From Kryptolebias marmoratus (lineage: Eukaryota; Chordata; Actinopteri; Cyprinodontiformes; Rivulidae), in the NCBI RefSeq assembly GCF_001649575.2, contig NC_051438.1, positions 9,931,445-9,995,444 on the forward strand: a stretch of 64,000 nucleotides of DNA. Direction: 5' to 3'. Below, piece by piece: positions 55,362-64,000 of the stretch (position 1 is its first letter; each line of letters begins with the position of its first letter). The translations under genes and the position numbers were made by a program. The notes beneath the pieces are model-generated. The model was not told where the DNA came from. It saw nothing but the letters and a program-made list of their open reading frames with translations, and did no database searches.

Positions 55362-55680
55362 TAAATGGCTTGCACTTGTACAGCGCTTTATCTAGTCTAA
55401 GGATCCCAAAGCGCTTCACATTACAATCATTCACACATTCACACACTGATGGTGGCAAGCTACATCGTAGCCTTAGCTTCCCTGGGGTGGGCTGACAGAA
55501 GTGAGGCTGCCATCACACCGAGCCCTCTGACCACCACCAGTAGGCAAGGCGGGTGAAGTGTCTTGCCCAAGGACACAATGGCTAAAACAGACAGAGCGGG
55601 GGCTCAAACCGACAACCCTCCGGTTACAGAACAAACCCTTACCTCCTGAGTCACATGTAATGTCTCTTTTAGTAAATGAT
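55362..55680 (+). repeat. Widespread teleost dispersed repeat (AAATGGTAAATGGC type)
   Basis: The order of phrases is that of a very common fish repeat: AAATGGTAAATGGCTTGCAC, TACAGCGCTTTATCTAGTC, CCCAAAGCGCTTCACATTAC, CATTCACACACTGATGGTGG, TCTGACCACCACCAGTAGGC, TGTCTTGCCCAAGGACACAA and GGGGCTCAAACCGACAACCC. It is about 320 bp, non-coding, on the + strand, and almost full length by comparison with copies I remember. Confidence 0.75.
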
Positions 55681-56329
55681 TGTTCCTCCCTTTGTTGTGT
55701 TTTGAACTTTTATTATCTCCACAGATCTCCTCACATGGTTGGTGTAAACATCTTCAGTGGATTTTTAAAATATTTTATATATATGATTACCTGTATTGTG
55801 GCAGAGCACCTGCCATCGATCTGAACATGGATGTGTGCAGTTTTACGTAAATAGGTTTTTGTGATTTCTGATCTCTGATCGTAACGCTGCTGTGAGCAGG
55901 AGCTGCTCATAGCGTTTCAAACAGGATCCATAGACAACGCTTGTGATATAAAAGAGCTGAAAATGTTTTAAAAATGATGCTTCAAACAGTGTGCATTATT
56001 TTAATTGAAAACAGTGACTGTGACGGCAGCTCTCTGCGGCGCTCTGACTCACTTTAAATACCCGACTTTCAAAAATACAGACAAACTGCAGGAGGCTAAA
56101 AGACAATGAGGTCATTTTATTCCACTGCTAATTGGACTTCTTATTTATGAAGCGGAGCATTTTGTCTTCATTTAAGCAGAGGGGAAGTGAAACTAACTTG
56201 GAGATTTTGAACATGGCCCTCGCAACGTCACCCGCAAAAAAAACAAGCAGTTCTTTGCTTTGGCCCAGCAAAAGAGTTGAGATAGCACTTATTTTCGGTA
56301 CCGGAGCTTACAGTGGTGGAACAGAGGGA

Positions 56330-56650
56330 ACTGGTGCCAAGTGAGCTCTGGCTCTGGTTTAACATGCGGGTTATCTTGAGGTCCTCCCCTGGTCAGCACA
56401 GAGCCCCAACCTTTCCCCAGTCGAACATGTGTTGGATAAGCTTGGACGTCAACACCTACCCGGTGCTGATCTGCCGGATCTCCAGGGCCAGTTACAACAG
56501 CTGTGGGCCGACTTGCTGCGGAGGAGGAAACAACAGCTGTATGACTGCTTTGCATTGAATCACTGCCTGTATCCAAGCCTGAGGGGTTGCCACACCCTAC
56601 TGACGCAACACCAGGAGTGTGTCCATGCTGCCAACTCTACCATTTGATCT
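56330..56650 (+). pseudogene. Tc1-like transposase C-terminal remnant
   Basis: The sequence around 56390-56440 (GGTCAGCACAGAGCCCCAAC, CTTTCCCCAGTCGAACATGT, GTTGGATAAGCTTGGACG) corresponds to the WPAQSPDLxPIEHVWDxLGR region of IS630/Tc1 transposases. It continues as DLPDLQGQLQQLWADLL in one frame. A frameshift separates the two parts and later codons are diverged. This is a dead fragment. Confidence 0.6.
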
Positions 56651-58389
56651 GATACTGTAATTACTGCAGTGCATTCACATGACCTTTAAACACTTGCAGT
56701 TTGATTTCAATTTCACCACACTGTCTTGATGATTAACTTTCTTTTTTTTGTCAGTGAGTGTATATGATACCAGCGGATGACAGGTGACAATGTAATGCGA
56801 ACAGGGTTGATATAATCTGCTCTGACTTCTAGTTTTCAATGGTTTTCTTGAGTTGCAGTTGATGGTTTTTTATCCCTTCGTCACCTGCTTGTTCAGCTAA
56901 ACCCCCATGCAGCTGGTTTTCACCTGTTATAAATATGACTGTGCTTCAGATTTCCAACAGAGCATTGCCTCCATAGTGATGATAGGAAACATGGCGTCAG
57001 AGCTCAGTTAAAGAGTAAGAGGTCAAACTGTTTTCCAAAGCCAAAGCGGTCTCTTTTATGCCGTTTGGAAACTGGATCGCCGTATCAAAGGTGCGATCAG
57101 ACAGAGACCATTTATTTGAAACGTAAGATAATTTACCCTGTTGCAAATGAGAGAAAAAAATGTGTCTGTCTATAACTCTCAAAAAGCCTCCGTAGCTGCT
57201 GATTGGGACTGTGGAAGAACGTTAATGACAGTCAACACTATGTTAATGCCACACAGAGTCCTTCTCTTTACTATGTGTCTCCTTACACACACCTTTCAGT
57301 TGCTGCAGTAAATACCTAACTCTTCCATAAATAAGATTTTGTTTCAACATTAGGATTTTTTTTGTTTTCTTTTTTGTTATTTCTAAACAGCCTTCTATCT
57401 TTTTTTTTTTTTCAAAGAATCTCTTGAGGACTTTGTTGCTTTTATTCAGCCTAATTGAGTTCTGCGTCTGTTTGTTTCTGTTTCTACAAAGTGTTTCATG
57501 CGCAGCCCCTCTGGAGACCCTCAGTCTAGCCACGAGCTCGAGATGAAAAGTCTGTGTTTGTTTAGAAACTTACCTCTCAGTTCTGTTGCCATATTTTGCC
57601 TGTATCACAATGCCCCGTCAGAGAGCGGTGTTCTGTCGGAGGTCTGAGGCACACCCACAGTTACAGCAGGTGGACAATGACTGCAAACCCATTTATTGAA
57701 CAAGTCTCAATTCCAGAGTTCCCTCTGAGCATGTGCTTGAATCCAAGGGATAGAAGTTAAAGAAATATGACCTTTTGTACAAAGCTGGTAACGTGGTCAA
57801 GCAATGAAATTTGCTTATATTTGACTGCTGACCTGGATGTAGCACAGAATCTTAAGCATTTCTTCTTCATGTTTCAACCTCTTCTGGTGGATTTTAAATG
57901 TCCCCTTATCCTAAACTTTATATTTAAAGTAAAATGCAATGTACAAGAAATGCAATAATATAGAAAAAGAAGTCTAAAATACCTCAAAAGCAATGGAAAT
58001 TAGTGCTCTTGTGATTCTTGTAAGCTTTAAAATTCTACGCTTTTCTTAGTGCGATCTGAAATTTGGTGATGAGAGTTGTCAAAAATGACCAAATTATTTA
58101 AGTTGAGTTGAGCAAAACAAGTCAAGTTGGAATTTATCCAAGCTGTCACTAACTAAAAGATGGGGCACACTCTGCACAGATGACCAATCTACCACAGGGC
58201 CAACACAGAGACACGTGAAAAGACCCATGACATGCAGGAGGAGAACATTTGTATCCCACACAGAAAGATTCAAACCTGGAGACCTTCACTTTCTTCTCAC
58301 AGAAGAGCTTCAACCCCAGAGTAATGTCTGGGTATTTACTGTTAAAAGTTGCTTTCTTAAAGTGCTCCTACAGCATTTCTTTTTGTTTC

Positions 58390-58690
58390 GGGTTGGGACT
58401 GATGTAGCAATTCAAGATTTTGAGGACTTTGACGTTCTGGTTCAGGCCTTTGACTTTGATGTAGTGATACAGACGTCTGATGGAGCAATTTGGGACTTTG
58501 ACATAACGGTTCTGAACTTTGGTGTAATGGTTCAGGCAACTGATGGAGCAAATCAGGACTCTGATGAAGTGAATCAAGCCACTGCCTTAGCAATTTGGGA
58601 CTTTGGAGTAGTGATTCAGGACCTTTGGGACTTTGACCTAACAATTTGGAACTGTGATTTAGCAATTCGGGACAATGACGTAGCGACCCT
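58390..58690. repeat. Degenerate 21-bp minisatellite, open in two frames
   Basis: About a dozen diverged units of roughly 21 bp follow the pattern ACTTTGATGTAGTGATTCAGG. Examples are ACTTTGACATAACGGTTCTGA, ACTTTGGTGTAATGGTTCAGG and ACTTTGGAGTAGTGATTCAGG. As 21 is a multiple of three, the + frame repeats a DFDVVIQ-like heptad and the - frame an LLHQSPE-like heptad without stops. The open frames around it (58215-58742 + and 58357-58665 -) are most simply a by-product of the repeat. Confidence 0.75.
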
Positions 58691-59604
58691 TAGAATATTC
58701 GTGTTATTTACTTTTTACCAAGTATTTGCTAAAATTCCTTAAACAAGTCCGGTGTGGCTAAATGACAAACCTGCTATTGTTGGTCAGTTTACGGTCAGAT
58801 AACTTCACTTTTCCCTTTAGAATATGTTGACATTAAAATTCATCGTTTCATCTGTGATGGCAAGCGCCTCTTTTTTAAGCCACAGTAAACCAGATCAGAG
58901 CGAGCCATAATACTACCAGCACTGTGTTTTACAACAGTATAGAGGTACCATGTTGGAAGCCTTTTCCCTCCCTAAACATAATACTTTCATTTAAACCATA
59001 ACTTTGGTTTAATTTTAAAAAATAAAAGAAAAAGAAAAAAACTTCTCTGGGACATTTTTTTTTCTAACTGACAGCAAATCATCTTTGCAGAGCTGTGCCT
59101 TTCTTCCAGCAGGAGATTATATTGTTCAGCATTTTCTTGTCAGACACTTGATTTTCTGCATGAGGATATTTTGGACATATCCATGCAGACACAACGATAT
59201 TTCACCGCTGCATAAACCAAAAAAGATGATGTTGGGTTGTTGGTTTTTTTCTTCAAAAGAAAGTTGTAAACCCTTTATTAATCATAAATTGCTCCCGAAT
59301 CCCTGTTGACTTTTTACTTGTGTATAAACAATCAAAGTTGTATGGGTGGTACAAAATTAAATCCTTTCAGCAGTTTTAGGAGAAATGTGTTTACACAAGG
59401 CAAAGGCCGCCTCTTTAAAATGTCTTGGCTGAGGCTGCAGGTGGATTAACTGAACAAGAGGCACTTAGTAACAATACAATGGCCTGTTCTCACTCACTGT
59501 AATCCTTGTAGGTATTGCAAGCGCTTTCATATGACTCTGCAAAGACAAACGCTACAACAAGCACCTCTCTGAAGAAGAATTTTAGCCATTCATAAAACAC
59601 ACAA

Positions 59605-62600
59605 ATGTCAACCGTAAGTAGCCACCATTATTTGTTTTTATATATATCTTTTTCTGCTTCTCTCATATGCTGAGTATTTAAATTAGAATTCAATCAAAAT
59701 CTGTGAACTTGTTTGGCTGAAGCTAGAGTCTTTGAAGTTTTAAAGGTTTTGGTAATACTCTTAGCGTAGCGTGTATATTTCTAATGTTTCTCGTTGTTTT
59801 CCAGGATTTAATCCAGCTGTATCATTTCTTAAACTGTATTTCCAATTTTGTATTTTGCATACCTAGTAATGGTAATTTGTAGTTTGTATCAATAAAATGG
59901 GTACTTATTGGGGATCTGAACTGCTCAACACATATCAGACACAATGACGATGTCAATGTTTTCAGCCATCATGAACACTTGTATGACAGAGTGAATCGTT
60001 AAGTCTAAAACCCACTACGGACTTCCTTTTGTGATTGTAGTCCCCACCAACCTCTTGTGATTGGATGCTCCTGGTTAAACAGAAGAATGTAAGAAAAAAA
60101 AAACTTTTATTTGGCCCTTTCGCTGTAAAGAAGCCGTCAAATTTAGCCCCGTTTGTTTCAAAGACGCAAACGGTGTCGTTTACAGAATTCGTAGTGCTGC
60201 TATTTTTCACCCACTCTGACAGCTGCTTTTTAACGGTTCTCCGGTGACTCAAACAGATGAACGGCAGGGAGCTTTCCCCCCTCTGTTTTCCTCCTGTAGA
60301 TAAATGTCCGAGTTACAACGATGGATGCAGAGCTGGAGTTTGCCATTCTGCCCAGCACAAGTGGCAAACAGCTTTTTGACCAGGTACGATGCGGATGACT
60401 ATCAAGCGCGTACCTGGACGTATTAAATATGATCACGACGATATTCGCTGATGTGTTTAGATCGTGAAGACGATCGGGCTGAGAGAAACGTGGTTCTTTG
60501 GCCTTCAGTATCAGGACAGCAAAGGCTACTCCACCTGGCTTAAGATGAACAAAAGGGTGAGTTAAAACTTAACGATCCTCGGTGACACTTCTTGTATAAA
60601 TATTGGGATTATGATTCTGCTAAAACTAATTTGTGTCTATTTGTTTATTCTTGGTCTCCTCCTCTCTTGTGGTTTGAATCCCAGGTGACAGCTCAAGATG
60701 TGAAGAAGAACAACCCTTTGTTAATTAAGTTCAGGGCCAAGTTCTACCCTGAAGATGTGGCTGAGGAGCTGATCCAGGAGGCCACGCAGCGCCTCTTCTT
60801 TCTGCAGGTTGGAGATTATTAATCCCTTTTTTTCTTCTTGGCAATGGAGAGGATTCACACCCAAGTCATAGTACAGATCTCTGAAGTGGGGCTTTGTAGA
60901 AAAGACATAAACAATTAACATCTTACCTGTTGTGGATACAGTAGCCCTTTGAACAGCCAAAGTTCTGAGGAATATGGTACGTTCCATTTACACTCCGAAG
61001 TTGGAATTTCCAAGTTTTTCAAGTCGGAAAAATCAACAGGAACGCCTCCTGAAGTCGAAGTTTGAAAGTCAGAGCTAACCAGTCTCAATCTCAAATTCCA
61101 CTATGGCTGAAAGATTATCCCAGATAATTCTTAAAAAGTTCCCAAAAACATTTTACCTGTGTGGTAAATATTTTATTGTGAATATCCAGTTTTCGTATTT
61201 CTTCAGACAAAAGTAATTTGAATAATAACCAGCAACAATGTCATCACAAATATCTATAAAAAAGTATTTTGGGTATCAACGAAGAACTTGACGGGGTGCC
61301 ACTTTATCATAAAAGAGCTGAAAATGCTGAGCACAAAATACACTCCAGATTTCTGAAAGGCCCGTGACTCCTTGGAATAATACTATCTACAATTTTCATT
61401 CAGGACAGGGAGAACGTATCTGTGGATATTTAGAGCTGAGCTGATGGGAAACGTGAGGTCATTTGTCCCAGGAGGAATGACAGCTGAGGAATCTAAATTG
61501 CTTTTTCTTTGGCTGGGAAGTATTGAATTATGGATTTCTGTATTACAAATCTAGTCTAGACATTAAATGTTAAACAACAACTTGGATCATTTTAAGATGT
61601 TTTAAATTTAGTTTACCTATTAAGTTTAGTTTGTATACCTGTAATTTCTATTCTAACTTGTAAGAATGTCATTCTGACCAGAAAGAAATGTATTATTATT
61701 ACCAAAAAACATAATTAGAGATAGGAGAGTAGTTTATTATATGGTATGGTTTGATTATATGATACAATAGCCTGCTCTAGAACACAAATGATACTACATT
61801 GACATCATTAATATTCTGAGTGATTTTTATCATCTATCCAAATTGAACAACTTTTTAGAAGACTTTTTCTTGTGAAACTTTGAACACGTTTACGTTGGGT
61901 CTGTGAATTCAGCTCAGAACTCGAATTAATTCGGTTTTAATCTGCGTGAGCTGAACTTTGAACCAGTTCCAGCGAGGGGTGAATTTGCACAACGTTGGTT
62001 AAAGTCCTGCGTTGCTAAAAGTATCTACCCATGTTAATGAGCACAACAATTAGCAAAACCTGCTGCTTTTCCAGCTCGAAACTGGAGCCCAACTAATTTG
62101 TTGGTGGAATCATTTCTAGATCCAAGTTCTGACTTTCAAGACAAATGAAAAAAACTGCAATTGAGTTGAATTCTGGTGGGACTGATGAGCTAATGGCTTG
62201 TCTGAGCAGGGCCAAGACTAGAGTGGATCAGTGCTGTCTAAAAAGATCAGAGAGGTTCAGGCAAACCGTGTAACGAACATTTCCACCACCGTTGTTTGTG
62301 CTTCATGGTCAGTTTGTTAGATGTGATATTTGTACTGGAAGTGCTCCAGGCCACATTAAAAGGGCTACGGCTTCTATGCAAAAGTATATTAAATGGCGTT
62401 CACATGAACTACTATCAAGATTTTAAGAGTGGAGAATTTTTTTTTCTTTTTAGGATGACAGCAATCAGCTTAAACTAGTCCTTAGCTCGTCAATCCGATC
62501 AAAATTAAACTTTGCTTCTCCAAATGGAGCTAAGTTATTAATTGTTCATAACTTTTCCACAATACCCCACTTCAGAAGATCTGAGCTGTCGCTTTAATCC

Positions 62601-64000
62601 CCAAATTATTCAGACAGAAGCAATGGTTACGTTGTGTCAAGAGGGGATCTACATGAACCACAGAGGAAATATTAAACAAAGAATCTTAATCAAAACAAAA
62701 CGTGAAAGCTGTGGGTCTTTTATGGTGACTCATGCACATCAACCAAATTATCACAGGGCTGTTTTTTTATTGTTTGTTTTTTTTATGAGGGAGTTTTAAT
62801 GAACACAGGAACTAGATCCATGTGAATAAAGTAAACACCGTAGCACATGGTTGGTTTCTCTGTGCGTGAGAAACAAGAAAGCCACCACCGTGTGCCGTTA
62901 CGTTCCTGTCTTTAGGTAAAAGAGAGCATCCTAAACGACGACATGTACTGTCCACCCGAGACTGCGGTGCTCCTGGCCTCGTACGCCGTTCAGGTCAAAC
63001 ATGGAGATTACAGGAAGGATTATCACGTTCCAGGGTACCTCACCAAGGAGAAGCTGCTGGCACAGAGGTAGAGCATCCCGTGCATATAAGTAAAAAAAAG
63101 AAAAGAAAAGAAAGAAAAGTTCAACTTAATTCCAGTTTTAGTTGCCAGAATTCTAATCGGTTCGTCCTTTTTTCTGCTAACACCAGGGTTTTGGAGCAGC
63201 ACAAGCTGAATAAGAATCAGTGGGAGGAAAGAATCCAGGTGTGGCATGAAGAGCACAAGGGAATGCCAAGGTACTGAAACCTTACTACAGAAAGTGCAAG
63301 TGGGCTTTTCTCTGTCTTTTTTTCTGTTTTTAAAATTTTCGTTTATTTTTGCAAGCTGGTCTTCTGCATCTCATTAATCTGTGGTTGCGCTGCAGAGAGG
63401 ACGCCATGGTGGAGTACCTGAAGATAGCCCAGGACCTGGAGATGTACGGGGTCAACTACTTCAACATTAAGAACAAGAAAGGCTCAGAGCTGTGGCTGGG
63501 AGTCGATGCTCTGGGGCTGAACATCTACGACAAAAAGGACAAGTAATTTGACGACTTGCATGTCAGAAATTCGAATTCTGAAAGGAGTGCTGCAAAGTTT
63601 GTTTGACATCCCCCCAATTCATCTGATCTGATTATTACAATTGTTTCAGTTTTTTTTCTCAACTCCAAAGCCACGCTGGTGTTGGCATTTAAGATTCTGA
63701 GTGAAGTATGCCGTAAAATATTTGTATTCTCATACAACTAAGCATTTGCATGAGCTCCACTTTGCTTTGAGTGGCAAATTATTTCAACTGACATGGCGGA
63801 CATGTTATTGCCGCTTTGGGTATTTTTGCATGACGATGTTGTTAATTCAAGGAGGAGTGGCTTCATTCTCACAAAACTCTTATTCTTGTTTTATTTTGTA
63901 ATATCAATATGCTGAAGTATGGTAAACTGCACACTGTGATGAATATATATAAAAGGATTCAAATGTTTCTACAGGATGACTCCAAAGATCGGCTTCCCCT
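59605..64000 (+). CDS. msn: Moesin-type ERM protein, 5' part (cut by window end)
   Basis: ERM proteins link membrane proteins to cortical actin; the N-terminal FERM domain binds PIP2 and membrane partners. Exons: 59605-59613 (likely, Met-Ser-Thr), 60300-60383, 60461-60556, 60685-60807, 62916-63067, 63187-63270, 63396-63542 and 63975-64000 (cut). All phases fit. The protein reads through the FERM F1 and F2 lobes ([109 protein letters not shown]), ending at [19 protein letters not shown] and [14 protein letters not shown] are closest to moesin among ERMs, and synteny with ZC4H2 agrees. It is more diverged than textbook fish moesin ([22 protein letters not shown]), so it may be the second teleost paralogue. 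The usual MPK start was not found. ATGTCAACC|GTAAGT has a strong donor and phase 0 but a poor Kozak context. Confidence 0.88.
60850..62600. repeat. Family A repeat split by a nested insertion, in msn intron
   Basis: The left arm begins about 60870 (TGAAGTGGGGCTTTGTAGAA, AATTAACATCTTACCTGTTG) and breaks near 60980. It resumes near 62155 (GACTGATGAGCTAATGGCTT, GTCTGAGCAGGGCC). The right arm follows at about 62440-62595 (TAGTCCTTAGCTCGTCAATC, AAGTTATTAATTGTTCATAA, CTTCAGAAGATCTGAGCTGT). About 1.1-1.2 kb of other repeat-like DNA is therefore nested in the left arm. This element makes up most of the 2.1-kb intron between the FFLQ and VKES exons. Confidence 0.55.

Larger units (their letters stand above)
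53741..59604. other. ZC4H2-MSN intergenic DNA
   Basis: No supported gene was seen. In human this interval holds ZC3H12B and LAS1L; no exon resembling either was found here. The stretch contains a broken Tc1-like element (54925-55200 and 56330-56650), a common fish dispersed repeat (55362-55680), a degenerate 21-bp minisatellite (58390-58690), T-runs near 54688 and 57401, and otherwise AT-rich DNA. Confidence 0.5.

Noticed and set aside
56289..56576. 95-residue - strand frame near 56.4 kb
   Set aside because: It is antisense to a Tc1-like transposase remnant.

Overview
The window is teleost nuclear DNA. Genes are split into short exons with GT/AG introns, and the spaces between exons are full of typical fish repeats: Tc1-like transposons, hAT-type MITEs, an L2/Maui-like LINE tail, and CA/GT and CT/GC microsatellites. 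There are two assembly gaps. No bacterial, viral or organellar features were seen.

Four protein-coding genes can be reconstructed exon by exon. (1) ARHGEF9 (collybistin; SH3-DH-PH RhoGEF) runs on the + strand from a likely first coding exon near 6.1 kb to its stop at 28400, with a probable 3' UTR to two poly(A) signals near 34.3 kb. (2) ASB12 (ankyrin repeats plus SOCS box) lies on the - strand at 35125-37822 in three coding exons, tail to tail with ARHGEF9. (3) ZC4H2 (coiled coil plus C4H2 zinc finger) lies on the - strand at 42770-53148 in five coding exons and gives 224 residues. (4) An ERM gene, best called moesin (msn), runs on the + strand from about 59.6 kb and is cut by the window end inside its FERM domain.

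The order ARHGEF9-ASB12-ZC4H2-MSN matches human Xq11-q12, except that AMER1, MTMR8, ZC3H12B and LAS1L are not seen here. The genes share no pathway. ARHGEF9 (gephyrin clustering, Cdc42) and ZC4H2 (neural development) are both neuronal, ASB12 is a Cullin-5 substrate adaptor, and moesin links membrane to actin.

Two less certain coding signals are the most interesting content. The first is a 36-codon ORF at 4105-4215, in the GC-rich region upstream of ARHGEF9, that would encode a single-pass membrane micropeptide. The second is an unrecognised two-exon ORF at 40807-41724 between ASB12 and ZC4H2, with clusters of RFX/X-box-like palindromes on either side of it.

The rest is introns and intergenic DNA. 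It holds two dispersed repeat families that I describe from their copies within the window: one with long inverted arms, one carrying a nested MITE whose empty site can be read from the sister copies. There is also a degenerate 21-bp minisatellite that stays open on both strands, and several possible conserved non-coding blocks.
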